From: Saccharolobus shibatae B12
Lineage (GTDB): Archaea > Thermoproteota > Thermoprotei_A > Sulfolobales > Sulfolobaceae
DNA length: 64,000 nucleotides
NCBI RefSeq assembly: GCF_019175345.1
Contig: NZ_CP077717.1
Coordinates: forward strand, 720,001 to 784,000
Direction of reading: 5' to 3'
The position numbers and the translations under genes were made by a program. Below the pieces are notes generated by a model. That model was not told the DNA's origin. It searched no databases and saw only the letters and a program-made list of their open reading frames with translations. Below are positions 54,104-63,945 of the stretch, one piece after another; position 1 is the stretch's first letter, and each line of letters starts with the position of its first letter.

Positions 54104-54584
54104 CTTCCTTAAAATTTGAATCGGATTTAAAAAGAGCAGTATAGATTTTATCTTCTTTACCGTTGATAAGTATTGAATTATTAGATACTGATATTGAAGC
54201 AAATATGAGATTAACATGATTTGAATAACGTAATTTTTTTAACACTTGTTTGTATGCTAAATCGTATATTCTAAGAAGAGAAGATAAGGTAATCTCCGCC
54301 TCCCTTTTTCTGAAGTACAATCCAGGATTATATAGGCTTGATAATAAATAATCTAAAGCATCTAGCCTCTCTTTCTTCTCGTTAAGACTCTTCAGATCTA
54401 CATAACCATCCTCTAGTAATTTGACAACCTGATTTAGGGGGATTGGTTCTAATTTTTCCCCGTTCTCTTCAGGTTTAAGATTAGTCCTTACTAATAAAAT
54501 TCTAGTATGAGGCTTCGATATGTTTTCAAGAAAATACGCGTCTATAAAAATATTATCAGTCATATAGAATGGCAATAATTTCAT
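54078..54584 (-). CDS. Hypothetical soluble protein
   Basis: A 168-residue protein I do not recognise. It starts [18 protein letters not shown] and holds a helix-rich middle (SLNEKKERLDALDYLL, then SSLLRIYDLAYKQVLKKL). The frame is open further upstream to 54683, but the ATG at 54584 overlaps the stop of the preceding gene as ATGA, which makes it the likely start. No domain or motif seen. Confidence 0.6.
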   Translation of the reverse strand: MKLLPFYMTDNIFIDAYFLENISKPHTRILLVRTNLKPEENGEKLEPIPLNQVVKLLEDGYVDLKSLNEKKERLDALDYLLSSLYNPGLYFRKREAEITLSSLLRIYDLAYKQVLKKLRYSNHVNLIFASISVSNNSILINGKEDKIYTALFKSDSNFKEAILSSLSG

Positions 54585-55054
54585 CTCCTTCGCCTCTCCT
54601 TTAATTGAACAGCGTAACCAAGAAGTATAAGACCGATAAATAATATGACTCCAGAAGATAAATAGCCAATTCCGGAGAACCAAGAGTTGAAAACTTTTAT
54701 GGTAAACGAAATAGTAGTTAAATTAGAATATGGAGGCGATCTAAACTGAATATAAACTGTACCAGAATTCGGAGAAATATATGATATACTAAATCTATTT
54801 GCGTTACTTGCAACCTGTTGGGGTACGATCCCTATAATGTAAATGTTAATAGGTTTTGTAGAATTTCCTTCTATTACTATCCTATCATTCTCTTTAACCA
54901 CAACTGGAAATCCTTGTGCTCCTTCTTCGGCCAAGGAAATAGTATCCTTTAGAGCGTATACTACTAGAGAAGAATAGAGATACGTGAAAATTACGTCTAT
55001 CAGACCTATAGCTAATATTACAATTGAAACTGCTAAAATTGTCCTCTTTCTCAT
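54581..55054 (-). CDS. Two-helix membrane protein with extracellular beta domain
   Basis: A 157-residue protein: an N-terminal helix (residues 7-33), about 90 residues outside the cell with a beta-rich pattern ([20 protein letters not shown]), and a C-terminal helix (130-149) followed by the basic tail KERRRR. It resembles small surface sensor or chaperone proteins but has no name. It forms a two-gene unit with the next gene (ATGA overlap) and diverges from the sugar-acid dehydratase-like gene, 64 bases away. Confidence 0.6.
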   Translation of the reverse strand: MRKRTILAVSIVILAIGLIDVIFTYLYSSLVVYALKDTISLAEEGAQGFPVVVKENDRIVIEGNSTKPINIYIIGIVPQQVASNANRFSISYISPNSGTVYIQFRSPPYSNLTTISFTIKVFNSWFSGIGYLSSGVILFIGLILLGYAVQLKERRRR

Positions 55055-55118
55055 ACAATATATACCCTATTTTCTAGCTGATAAAAACTTTATTTTTTCT
55101 AAACCTTTACTTACATAC

Positions 55119-56300
55119 ATGACAAAGATTTCGGAAATTGAAGCGTATATTTTAGGTAAGGAGGTAACAAGCGCCCAATGGGCGTCATTAATGGTATTGG
55201 TAAAGGTTACAACAAGCGATGGCAGAGTAGGCTGGGGAGAAACTGTGAGCGCGTTGAGAGCCGAAGCAGTGGCAAATTTTGTAAAGAAGATAAATACTGT
55301 ATTAAAAGGAAGTGATGTCTTTAACGTAGAAAAGAACAAGCTAGAATGGTACAAGCATGATTTCAATATGACCATCTCCTTAGAGTCTACAACAGCCTAT
55401 AGTGCAGTAGATATTGCGTCTTGGGATGTAATTGGAAAAGAATTGGGAGCTCCATTATATAAATTGCTCGGAGGAAAAACGAGAGATAAAATACTTGTCT
55501 ACGCAAATGGATGGTATCAAAATTGCGTTAGGCCGGAGGACTTTGCGGATAAGGCCAAAGAAGTCGTAAAAAAGGGTTACAAGGCTTTGAAATTCGATCC
55601 ATTTGGCCCATATTTTAACGATATTTCAAAGAGAGGTCTAGATATGGCTGAGGAGAGGGTAAAGGCTGTTAGGGAGGCTGTAGGTGATAATGTGGATATT
55701 TTAATAGAGCATCACGGTAGGTTTAATGCAAATTCAGCAATAATGATAGCGAAAAGGCTAGAGAAGTATAATCCATTGTTTATGGAGGAACCTGTTCATC
55801 CTGAGGATATGGAAGGGCTTAAAAAATATAGGGCCAATACGAGCTTAAGGATTGCATTAGGTGAGAGGATAATCAATAAACATCAAGCTTTGCACTTTAT
55901 GAAAGAGGGATTGGTTGACTTCTTACAAGCTGATCTATACAGAATTGGTGGAGTTACCGAGACTAAGAAAGTAGTGGGAATTGCTGAAGCCTTTGACGTA
56001 CTGATGGCTTTCCACAATGCTCAAGGTCCGATATTAAATGCTGCGACACTACAATTTGATGCGTTCATTCCCAACTTCTTAATACAAGAGTCCTTCTATG
56101 ATTGGTTCCCAGGTTGGAAGAGGGAGCTAATATATGATGGTACCCCAGTTGATAATGGATATGCAATAATACCGGAAAGACCAGGTTTGGGAGTTGAGGT
56201 AAACGAGAAAATGTTAGAGAGTTTAAAGGTTAAGGGTGAGGAATACTTTAACCCAGAGGAACCAGTGTGGGTAGTTAAAGGAACGTGGAAGGATTACTAG
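55119..56300 (+). CDS. Enolase-superfamily sugar-acid dehydratase (gluconate-dehydratase paralogue)
   Basis: A 393-residue mandelate racemase/muconate lactonising-type enzyme. Its sequence is close to D-gluconate dehydratase of S. solfataricus (recognised by eye). KALKFDPFG has the base Lys near 158, [12 protein letters not shown] a metal Glu near 197, [10 protein letters not shown] another near 223, ALGERI a third near 249, and AFHNAQGP the catalytic His near 299. It removes water from an aldonate to give a 2-keto-3-deoxy acid. The ATG at 55119 is 26 bases after a TATA-like tttattttt; upstream codons are not protein-like. Whether it prefers gluconate, galactonate or a pentonate is unknown. 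Confidence 0.87.
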   Translation: MTKISEIEAYILGKEVTSAQWASLMVLVKVTTSDGRVGWGETVSALRAEAVANFVKKINTVLKGSDVFNVEKNKLEWYKHDFNMTISLESTTAYSAVDIASWDVIGKELGAPLYKLLGGKTRDKILVYANGWYQNCVRPEDFADKAKEVVKKGYKALKFDPFGPYFNDISKRGLDMAEERVKAVREAVGDNVDILIEHHGRFNANSAIMIAKRLEKYNPLFMEEPVHPEDMEGLKKYRANTSLRIALGERIINKHQALHFMKEGLVDFLQADLYRIGGVTETKKVVGIAEAFDVLMAFHNAQGPILNAATLQFDAFIPNFLIQESFYDWFPGWKRELIYDGTPVDNGYAIIPERPGLGVEVNEKMLESLKVKGEEYFNPEEPVWVVKGTWKDY

Positions 56301-57059
56301 TTAGACCTCACCTTTAGAAATTTCCTCTGGATCTGGTTTTCTACTTATTAGCCTGCCTCCATCTATTACAATCTCAGTTCCAGTAATAAAGGTGTTTAAG
56401 TCTGATGCTAGAAAGGCCAATAGGTAAGAGGCCTCTATTGTCCTTCCCATTCTTCCTAATAGGGTTGCAGCTCTTTCATCTAAACTTGCTGGGGGTTCAT
56501 TGTCTTTCGAGTAAATTGGGCCTGATAACACGGTAATAACTTGTATTCCGTATTTTCCCAAATCCACAGCCATACTTCTAGTCATAGATATCAAACCACC
56601 TTTAGTAGTGACATAGGCGAAGGATCTCTGTAATGGAAACTTAGATTGAATTGCAGAGATATTAATTATTTTTCCCTTGATGCCATTTTTAATCATAAGC
56701 CTTGCAGCCATTCTTGATAAGAGAAAAGGCGCAGTCAAGTTTAAGCTAATCATTTCATCCCACTCTTTCATTGGAATATCAAGCACTGAATATCGTGAAT
56801 TTCGTGACGCATTATTTATCAAAACGTGAATTATTCCCACGTTTTTCTCGTACCATTCAATAAATGAAATAACTTCTTCTCTACTTGTTAAATCAACTTT
56901 TTTGAAATGTACACCTTTAGGTAGAGAGCCAACTTCTCTCTTGCCTATAACGTAAACATTTGCACCTAATTTACTGAAGAGCTCAGCTGTCTTTAGACCT
57001 ATACCGGAAGTTCCACCAGTTATAAGAGATACTTTTCCGCTTAAATCCAGCTTAATCAT
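56301..57059 (-). CDS. Short-chain dehydrogenase/reductase
   Basis: A 252-residue classical [14 protein letters not shown] is the cofactor loop, NNAS is the structural Asn-Asn-Ala motif, and ISAIQS followed by YVTTK carry the Ser-Tyr-Lys catalytic set. The stop codon touches that of the dehydratase (tail to tail, no gap). Cofactor residue choice after the second strand (GKREVG) suggests NADP. It may oxidise or reduce a sugar or sugar acid handled by the dehydratase, by position only. Confidence 0.87.
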   Translation of the reverse strand: MIKLDLSGKVSLITGGTSGIGLKTAELFSKLGANVYVIGKREVGSLPKGVHFKKVDLTSREEVISFIEWYEKNVGIIHVLINNASRNSRYSVLDIPMKEWDEMISLNLTAPFLLSRMAARLMIKNGIKGKIINISAIQSKFPLQRSFAYVTTKGGLISMTRSMAVDLGKYGIQVITVLSGPIYSKDNEPPASLDERAATLLGRMGRTIEASYLLAFLASDLNTFITGTEIVIDGGRLISRKPDPEEISKGEV

Positions 57060-57354
57060 ATAGAATAATCTTAAACTTGAATAAATAAACTTTGAAGATG
57101 TGTAGACTACATTAAATACTTTTCAACTAATACGGCTTGTAATATATAAGTATATAAACTGTATGCTCTAAAATTACTTAAGACGTAGAAATCATCCTCT
57201 TATATGAATATAAATATCGTAGTGTACTCTGATACTTCAAAACGATCAATCATATAGGCTATACTTTAAAAAGTTAATAAGGGTAGTTCTCAAGCAAAGT
57301 AGAAAATTACTCATTGCTATAAAAGTTCTTAAACCGAGTACGTTACTTTATAAT

Positions 57355-57921
57355 ATGATCTTAAGTTTAATCAAGAATGAAAATACCACATTTAAACCGC
57401 TAATCCTTCCTATAGTTCTTCTTGCAATTGCTGTTAACCCATACACAGAAAGTCTAGAATTTCACTATCCTGCAATTTATATGATTTCTCACTATCTAGT
57501 TTACTTCTCTGGAATATTTGTCGGTTATAAGTACTTTAAGGGAGACGAAATTTCTTTAGCGCTTGGATTGATACCACCTATCTTGTGGCACTTACCATAT
57601 TTTTTCGCATTAGGTGCAGCTTTCACAACGTACAGAGTAATTCTCGAAATAACACTTCTTATTGGCGGAATTCTTGCGGGTTCCTCAATTAAATACGTAA
57701 AGTTTTACCTAAAAGTTACATTATTCGCACTCTGGATGTTGGGAGATAGTGCACTGGCAATAATATTCATTGTATCGAGTCCGATATATTCAAACGTTGC
57801 TTACAATTTCTCTCCATATCCTCCCTCATCCCTTCCAATTGCTGGTGTAACGATGTTCATTGCAATGAATGTGTTCCTAGGATACGTTATAGCTAAATAC
57901 ATAAAAGGAATAGTAGGGTGA
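57355..57921 (+). CDS. Membrane protein, unknown function
   Basis: A 188-residue protein with about six helices, several containing conserved-looking His and Glu residues (SLEFHYPAIYMISHYLVYF, then LIPPILWHLPYFFALG). This recalls small haem- or quinone-associated membrane proteins, but I cannot name a family. A TATA-like ctataaaag lies 30-35 bases before the ATG. It is convergent with the soxL gene set. Confidence 0.6.
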   Translation: MILSLIKNENTTFKPLILPIVLLAIAVNPYTESLEFHYPAIYMISHYLVYFSGIFVGYKYFKGDEISLALGLIPPILWHLPYFFALGAAFTTYRVILEITLLIGGILAGSSIKYVKFYLKVTLFALWMLGDSALAIIFIVSSPIYSNVAYNFSPYPPSSLPIAGVTMFIAMNVFLGYVIAKYIKGIVG

Positions 57922-57961
57922 GCGGAAAGGTCTTTCACTAAAAAGGGAGCTCTTTAAAAAA

Positions 57962-58363
57962 TTAAATTGCGTAAAATAGAACAGATGATGTACAAAATAG
58001 CGATCCGAAGAATCCTAGTGCCATTAAATAGGCATAGTCTGGAATTAATAAGCCATAAAAAGCTAAACCACCAGCTGCTGCTATTCCTATAAACAATAGA
58101 TTCAAGAGGGAAAATAGGTATACTGATCTTATACCTTCTCTAACTGATTGAGCAAGCATTGCAGCACCGAAAAACCCCACAAGCATGGCAAGGGTTATAT
58201 GACTTGACAATATCAACGCCTCTGAATAGGCATTTAGTGGGAATTTATCATAAAATAATGTAGCTATCCCTGCGTAGAATAATCCAGCTAACAGTATGGT
58301 CTCAGTTAAGGAGATATACAACATCAGTTTACTTGGCCTTATTCTAGACTGTGAAACTACCAA
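57962..58363 (-). CDS. Four-helix membrane protein of the soxL gene set (copy 2)
   Basis: A 133-residue protein with four predicted helices, similar in pattern to the protein encoded just upstream: helix 2 carries a His (SSHITLAMLVGFFGAAMLA), a SVYLFSLLNLLFIGIAAAGG helix follows, and the last helix is preceded by DYAYLMALG. The start is set at TTG 58363, four bases after GGTGAG, next to the stop of the upstream gene; a GTG at 58372 is an alternative. It follows soxL and its paralogue in one operon, so a role in the same respiratory complex is likely. No haem ligand pair is obvious. Confidence 0.65.
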   Translation of the reverse strand: MVVSQSRIRPSKLMLYISLTETILLAGLFYAGIATLFYDKFPLNAYSEALILSSHITLAMLVGFFGAAMLAQSVREGIRSVYLFSLLNLLFIGIAAAGGLAFYGLLIPDYAYLMALGFFGSLFCTSSVLFYAI

Positions 58364-58364
58364 T

Positions 58365-58796
58365 TTACTCACCCCTTCTTATACTATATATTAAACAACC
58401 GGAGGCAGTTATAAGTGCAAATACAAAACCCATTCCCATTTGAAGCAAGTAATTCACATCTATCACACCTCCAAAATAAAATGATCCAGCAAACGCTGCA
58501 AAAAGGACTGAAAGAACGTTTAGAATAGAGATTACAATTGCACCCTTATCCTTATAGCTAACTGCGGATGCGAGCAAACCTATGCTTAATATAGCAACTA
58601 GAATTGCACCATATAAATGCATTATTAAGGGTACCCCTTGAAGAGGAAGGTTATATACAGCTAATAACATGCCTCCAGCGTAAAGAACAAGTAGTATTGC
58701 TACCTCACCAGAAGCTATTGCTGGCATATAATTCATTCTGGACATCATCTTACTTATTTGGATATACTTCTCATACATTAATTCAATAGTTCCCAA
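58365..58796 (-). CDS. Four-helix membrane protein of the soxL gene set (copy 1)
   Basis: A 143-residue protein with a basic 30-residue N terminus (YEKYIQISKMMSRMN) and four helices. Helix 2 has a His (MHLYGAILVAILSIGLLASA), helix 3 is VISILNVLSVLFAAFAG and helix 4 follows NYLLQMGMGF. This order matches the next gene, so they are probably a tandem duplication. A TTG at 58796, four bases after GGTGAT, is the best start; an ATG at 58778 is also possible. The frame is open into soxL. Confidence 0.65.
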   Translation of the reverse strand: MGTIELMYEKYIQISKMMSRMNYMPAIASGEVAILLVLYAGGMLLAVYNLPLQGVPLIMHLYGAILVAILSIGLLASAVSYKDKGAIVISILNVLSVLFAAFAGSFYFGGVIDVNYLLQMGMGFVFALITASGCLIYSIRRGE

Positions 58797-58806
58797 CACA
58801 ATCACC

Positions 58807-59781
58807 CTACTGATAGGTGTTTCCAGCATTCTGAAGCTCTGTATAGCAATTACTTGGAGTTTGACCAGATTGTAATAGCATTTTTTGGCATCCAGTTGCC
58901 TGGTCATATGAAGATAGATATGCATATCCAGAAAGATCATTAGTGCGTCCTAATATTGTAGGAGCATTTAAGTTCATGCCAATTGCGTAAAGGTAATCAG
59001 TATTAGAATCCCAATATAATTGCACGTAAGGTAATGGTCTAACTGTGGGTCCAGTTAGTACAGAAGCTCCGTGGTAAGGATCATAAGTAGATCCGTGACA
59101 ATCACAATGTATAACTCCGGGTGCATTTGCTTGTTGAGCAGACTGTAAAGCAACTTCGGGTAGGAAGTTTGGGGTAGGTAAACCTACCTTCATATATTTA
59201 GGTGGATAAAAGTGGATTTCAGGTGGAGTGCACCCTAAATGTTGGCATATGGCTGAATAAGCTACTATTGAATTATTAGGACCAACCCCACCCGGAAAAG
59301 TATAAGTCTTACCGTTTTCCGGAATTACAACCGTAGTTGGAGGAACTTTTATAGGATTATCGTTCTCATCGCCTAAATTCAAGAGGAAAGTTATATCACC
59401 TTGCATTGGGTATTCAAATAATAAGATCTCTGGATTATTTACGGGAATTTGAGACGCTTTAATTGGATTCCCACTGGAGTCGACTATAATTACCCATGGA
59501 AATTGTTTCAAACTTATTTCAGGTTGATTTAGATACGAAATGACCGGAATTGCACTTAGTACTGCTGCAGCCCCTATACCTATGAGAATACCTTTTAGGA
59601 ATGCTCTCTTGCTGGGATCAAGAGGACCTACATTTTTCTCAGCGTAATTATATAAATAATCTCTCCCACTTTTTATAAACTCTTTCTCATCAAACCTAGT
59701 TTTTGGATCTCTCATCTTCCTAAGAAGCTTAATAGCAAATATAAGATCATCACGCTTAATAATAGGTATTCCCTTAGCCAT
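58807..59781 (-). CDS. soxL: Rieske iron-sulfur protein SoxL
   Basis: A 324-residue Rieske 2Fe-2S protein. CQHLGC and CDCHGS are the two boxes: with the ATG start, Cys179, His181, Cys226 and His229 bind the iron, and Cys184-Cys228 form the disulfide. SKRAFLKGILIGIG is an N-terminal anchor with Tat-like residues. It accepts electrons from quinol and passes them to the cytochrome chain in the Sox complex. The ATG at 59781 is used; a TTG four codons upstream (59793) is possible. It opens a unit with the two four-helix membrane proteins and is divergent from soxABC. Confidence 0.92.
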   Translation of the reverse strand: MAKGIPIIKRDDLIFAIKLLRKMRDPKTRFDEKEFIKSGRDYLYNYAEKNVGPLDPSKRAFLKGILIGIGAAAVLSAIPVISYLNQPEISLKQFPWVIIVDSSGNPIKASQIPVNNPEILLFEYPMQGDITFLLNLGDENDNPIKVPPTTVVIPENGKTYTFPGGVGPNNSIVAYSAICQHLGCTPPEIHFYPPKYMKVGLPTPNFLPEVALQSAQQANAPGVIHCDCHGSTYDPYHGASVLTGPTVRPLPYVQLYWDSNTDYLYAIGMNLNAPTILGRTNDLSGYAYLSSYDQATGCQKMLLQSGQTPSNCYTELQNAGNTYQ

Positions 59782-60231
59782 ATTACTTACCAAATTTACA
59801 ATGTAAGTTAAACCTTAAAAATTTTATTTTAAAATTTTCCATAGCAAATGTTAGCTTTATTTGTTGCACAAGGTTTTTTAGTAATATTATGACCATGTAC
59901 CTTATGTAGAGGAAATTTATTATGCAATCAAATTAACTAAATAAATAAGTAAAAATAAGCACAAACCTTTACGTACTAGAAATTACATGATAAATTAAAT
60001 AACATATCTATGACTAGTTTAGCAAAAATATAATTTTATTTTAAAAGCACATGACACTAAAACAAGCATAGTGAATGTGTATACCTACAATTTTTCTTAT
60101 AGTAGACTAGATTATGTAATTCTAATTTTAATTAACTCAACTTTAACAGAGTTTAAGTTATTAAATCTTCGAAAAATTTCAAATAAAGATTTATAAGCTT
60201 GAATACTCTAAAAAAGAATTAGGTGTGAAGT
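59782..60231. other. Control region between soxL and soxA
   Basis: A 450-base AT-rich region with no gene. It holds the promoters of both units. On the plus strand gatttataagc (60187-60198) is a TATA box about 40 bases before the soxA ATG, with AGGTG in between. On the minus strand TATA-like tttttaa (about 59815-59821) serves soxL. Three direct or inverted repeats were looked for by eye and none was clear. Confidence 0.5.
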
Positions 60232-60738
60232 ATGGATATTAAGGAGCATGCCGAAGAGGTGTGGTTTATAATTATGTTGATTTTGGTTGCAACATTCTTC
60301 AGTTGGAACGTTTACTATATTCTAACTGGAAAGAGCTTTAGTTTACGATACGGTTTACCAGAATTCTCTGGCTTACCTCCACAAGCTCAAGTGGCAGTGA
60401 ATTATTTTGAAACTCACCCTCCGCCACCTGGGGAGTATTCTGAGGTCATAAATGGCACTCTAGTAGTTAATATTACTGCAGTGCAATACAAGTGGGTTCC
60501 CAACATTATAGTAGCTAACGTGAGTGAACCAGTAGTACTGATAGTAAACTCTCCACAAGTGGATACTGGATTCTACTTAAGGCTTCCAAATGGGCTAATT
60601 AATATAAATAATGTTCCAGGAATTACAAGCTATGTTTATTTTATAACTCCTAATCAGCCGGGAAATTACACGTGGTATAATGCAGAATATGATGGTTATG
60701 CTTCCTCATATATGACTGGAACTCTAGAGGTGGTATAA
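60232..60738 (+). CDS. soxA: SoxA, subunit II of SoxABCD quinol oxidase
   Basis: A 168-residue cupredoxin-like subunit II. One N-terminal helix (residues 10-32) and an exterior beta domain. The CuA ligands are lost: the region that would be C-x-E-x-x-C reads AEYDGYASSYMTG, so it fits a quinol oxidase without CuA. It is the first gene of the sox operon, with AGGTG upstream of the ATG. Its stop overlaps soxB (TAATG). Confidence 0.9.
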   Translation: MDIKEHAEEVWFIIMLILVATFFSWNVYYILTGKSFSLRYGLPEFSGLPPQAQVAVNYFETHPPPPGEYSEVINGTLVVNITAVQYKWVPNIIVANVSEPVVLIVNSPQVDTGFYLRLPNGLININNVPGITSYVYFITPNQPGNYTWYNAEYDGYASSYMTGTLEVV

Positions 60739-62267
60739 TGAGTATTATAAAACAAATAAAAGATACTATAATGCCTAAAAACACGTTAAACGTAGTTTGG
60801 CTTTACACAATAGGTTCCATATTCTGGCTAGGAGTTTTAGGAATTGCAGCCATGAATCTAAGGACTTATTTAACGTTTAATAATAATTCCCCCAACGTGG
60901 GAGAACTATACTATAGTGCATTAACTATTCACGGCTGGGCCGGTATGTTTGGATTTGTACCTTTAGCTGCGGTAGCTGTAATCGCGTTTGCAATGTATAA
61001 GAGTAACTTATCAATTTTACATACTAAATTAATGTCTATTTTCTTCTGGTTGTCTAACATATTCTTAGCAATTGGGTTTGCTGGATCTCCTGATATGGGT
61101 TGGTACATGTATCCTCCACTAGCAATAGAATCAGATAGTAACTTCCATGCCTTTTTGTTTTACACTTCGCCAGCCCTGATGGGTATGGCTTACTTATCCC
61201 TAACTTTAGCCTTCATATTACAGACAGCGATGTTCATAACACTGATTGCAGATGCCTACGCTACAAAACCAAGAAATGAAAGATTGAACATCTTTGGAGC
61301 TTATGGAGTAGCTTTTGCAATAGTTATTGCAATAACTCTTCCCGCATTAGCAGCATCTACATTATGGTATACGTTATATTTCTTTGCAGGAGTTCCAGTT
61401 AACCCATTGTTATGGGCATTACTATTTTGGTTCTATGGGCATCCAGTAGTATATTACGTTCCATTCCCGTTGTTTGGCGCTTTGTACTACTATGTACCAA
61501 AATACGCTGGGAGGGCACTCTTCAGTGAGAAGTGGGCTAGATGGAATATATACTTACTATCAATAGGCTCAATGCTTATATGGGTTCACCATCTGCAAAC
61601 TTGGCCATTACCTATAGATCTGAGAATATGGGTAAACTTATCCACACTGATCTTAGCCTCAGGGTCTGGCCTTACCGTGCTTAACTTAGGGTTAACAATA
61701 CTTCTTTCTCAAAAATATAACTGGAAAGACCCAGTGGGAATGGGAGCACTGATTGCATTAGTAGGATTCATATTAGCTGGTGTTCAAGCGTTAGTTTTGC
61801 CAGAGAATTCAATAAACCCACTATTCCACAATACCTATTACGTAGTAGGGCATTTCCACCTAATGATATGGACGTTAATAGTAATGGGCTTCACTACCGT
61901 ATTTTTAGATATGTTAAGAAGCACATTTGGTGGATTCAACTTCAGTGAGCAAGCCTCTAAATGGATGAGAATTGGAATGATATGGTGGACAGCACCATTT
62001 ATGAGTGTAGGTTATACCATGTCAGTTATTGGCTATCTAGGAATGTTAAGGAGAATGATAGCTTATCCAGCAATGTTCCAACCATATAACTTGTTAGAAT
62101 CATTATTAGCTGAAATAGGAATTCCAGGGTTATTAGTAACGATATTTGTAGGTATTTTCGATGCGTTAGCTTATGCTTCTAAGCAAAATGTTTTTTCCGC
62201 TTCTACCCCCTCAACTCCCTCTAATTTACCCGTAATGGCGGAAGATGGGGTGAGCAAAAATGGGTGA
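60738..62267 (+). CDS. soxB: SoxB, haem-copper oxidase subunit I
   Basis: A 509-residue subunit with about 12 helices. Haem ligands His65 (IHGWAGM), His374 and His372 (GHFHLMIW), CuB ligands His235 and His284-His285 (IWVHHLQTW), and the His235-Tyr239 cross-link (GHPVVYY) are all present. It reduces oxygen to water and pumps protons; the glutamate of the classic D channel is not seen in the expected place, as in other B-type oxidases. Its start overlaps the soxA stop, and it overlaps soxC by 8 bases. Confidence 0.95.
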   Translation: MSIIKQIKDTIMPKNTLNVVWLYTIGSIFWLGVLGIAAMNLRTYLTFNNNSPNVGELYYSALTIHGWAGMFGFVPLAAVAVIAFAMYKSNLSILHTKLMSIFFWLSNIFLAIGFAGSPDMGWYMYPPLAIESDSNFHAFLFYTSPALMGMAYLSLTLAFILQTAMFITLIADAYATKPRNERLNIFGAYGVAFAIVIAITLPALAASTLWYTLYFFAGVPVNPLLWALLFWFYGHPVVYYVPFPLFGALYYYVPKYAGRALFSEKWARWNIYLLSIGSMLIWVHHLQTWPLPIDLRIWVNLSTLILASGSGLTVLNLGLTILLSQKYNWKDPVGMGALIALVGFILAGVQALVLPENSINPLFHNTYYVVGHFHLMIWTLIVMGFTTVFLDMLRSTFGGFNFSEQASKWMRIGMIWWTAPFMSVGYTMSVIGYLGMLRRMIAYPAMFQPYNLLESLLAEIGIPGLLVTIFVGIFDALAYASKQNVFSASTPSTPSNLPVMAEDGVSKNG

Positions 62268-63933
62268 GGAAAAGAAGGGAATTATAGATACTATAATTGA
62301 TAGAGTAGGTGTAACTGAAGCACCATTGTTTAAGACACCAGATTACATGTATAATCTATCTTATTGGCTAGGTGCAATGGTAGCTGCTGCTTTCATTTAT
62401 ACCGTTATTACTGGACTATTCCTCTTAATGTATTACCAACCAGCCTTTGCATATCAATCTACACAAAGTATAATTTCTAGTGTACCATATGGCCCGGTAT
62501 TGTTATTTAGCCATTTATATGGTGCATACATAATGATAATATTAGCATATATACACATGTTTAGAAACTTCTACAAGGGAGCATACAAAAAGCCGAGAGA
62601 ATTGCAGTGGATAACCGGAGTGATTCTCCTTTTACTAACATTAGGGGCATCGTTCTTTGGATACAGCTTAGTCAGTGATGTCCTTGGAGTAAACGCGATA
62701 GATATTGGAGATCAACTATTGGTTGGTACTGGTATTCCAGGTGCAACAGCTATAGTAGGCTGGCTGTTTGGTCCAGGAGGAAGTGCAGCATTATCTTCGG
62801 ATCCCTTAGTGAGATCAGAATTGTTTGATAGATTATTAGGGTGGCATATATTGCTAGTATTTCTGCTGGGAGTTTTATTCCTATTTCACTTCATGCTAGC
62901 AGAGAGGTATGGAATGACGCCTTCAGCTAAAGATAAACCTAAAGTACCGGCATATTACACTAAGGAAGAACAGCAAAGATTTAATGAGTGGTGGCCTAGG
63001 AACTTTGTTTATATGCTATCAGTTGTATTACTAACATGGGGAATAATATTATTTGTTCCCAACTTATTAGCAAATATAAATGGGTTACCAATAGTGATTA
63101 ATCCCTATCCAGCCCCGCAAGCAGGTTCGCCAGAGTCTACGAGTGTGCAACCCTATCCACCATGGTTCTTCTTATTCCTATACAAATTTGTAGATTTCCT
63201 ATTACCTAACGGAATGCCAATTACTCCAATATTAGTTTTGGCGGTGCTTATTATAGGTCTTTTAGTACTAATCTTCCTTCCATTCTTAGATCCCAGTGAC
63301 GACTTACGTGTTACTAGGAGAAAGTTCTGGACATGGATAGTTAGTACTTTAGCTGTATATCTGATAGAGTTATCTGTGTGGGGATACTTGGAACCAGGTG
63401 TGCCAGTTCCGTTCTCACAAGAGATAGAATACTTAGGGTTACCGTTAATTATTATAGGAATACTTGTCTACTTATGGCCAGTAAAGCAAAATAATACTCC
63501 AATTACCAGAGCTGAAACAAAGGTAATTAAAATGAACATAACTCCAATGGAAATACTCTTAGCTTCCGTATCCGCATTATCCTTGGCAGGGACATTTGTA
63601 AACTTCCTAGAATTCCCAACAATTGTAAACGGAATTATTCTAATACCAGTGGGATTATTTACATTGTATATGCTAAGAAGAGTTGCCGCATTTATAGTCG
63701 GAAAAAAACCAGTAGCAGCTGTAGGAAGCAGTGTAGCAGCCAGTTGGAGCAAGAAAGCCGCGTTTTATGGAATAGTAATAATTTTCATCGTATCCTTATT
63801 CCTATTAGGTCTAATGTGGACCTTACCGAGTATAGGGCCACAATCAACTTATGCTGGAATGGATTTAGGCGTAATTCTAATGCTATGGGGAATAGCAGTG
63901 CAACTTTATCATTATGAAATCTATGTAAAATAG
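62260..63933 (+). CDS. soxC: SoxC, cytochrome b-like subunit
   Basis: A 557-residue cytochrome b. Haem ligands are His85 and His99 (SHLYGAYI and YIHMF), His196 and His210 (GWHILLVF and LFHFML), with 14-residue spacing in both pairs as in complex III. The Qo-site motif, usually PEWY, reads PPWF (300-303). About 12 helices, longer at the C terminus than a bc1 cytochrome b. With SoxL it oxidises quinol. A GGTGAG site lies in the end of soxB. Confidence 0.93.
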   Translation: MGEEKKGIIDTIIDRVGVTEAPLFKTPDYMYNLSYWLGAMVAAAFIYTVITGLFLLMYYQPAFAYQSTQSIISSVPYGPVLLFSHLYGAYIMIILAYIHMFRNFYKGAYKKPRELQWITGVILLLLTLGASFFGYSLVSDVLGVNAIDIGDQLLVGTGIPGATAIVGWLFGPGGSAALSSDPLVRSELFDRLLGWHILLVFLLGVLFLFHFMLAERYGMTPSAKDKPKVPAYYTKEEQQRFNEWWPRNFVYMLSVVLLTWGIILFVPNLLANINGLPIVINPYPAPQAGSPESTSVQPYPPWFFLFLYKFVDFLLPNGMPITPILVLAVLIIGLLVLIFLPFLDPSDDLRVTRRKFWTWIVSTLAVYLIELSVWGYLEPGVPVPFSQEIEYLGLPLIIIGILVYLWPVKQNNTPITRAETKVIKMNITPMEILLASVSALSLAGTFVNFLEFPTIVNGIILIPVGLFTLYMLRRVAAFIVGKKPVAAVGSSVAASWSKKAAFYGIVIIFIVSLFLLGLMWTLPSIGPQSTYAGMDLGVILMLWGIAVQLYHYEIYVK

Positions 63934-63945
63934 GGGTGAATGAGA

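Noticed and set aside
54984-55118. N-terminal extension of the dehydratase-like enzyme
   Set aside because: It overlaps the 5' end of the divergent gene and the enzyme family begins at the ATG at 55119, which has a TATA box 26 bases upstream.
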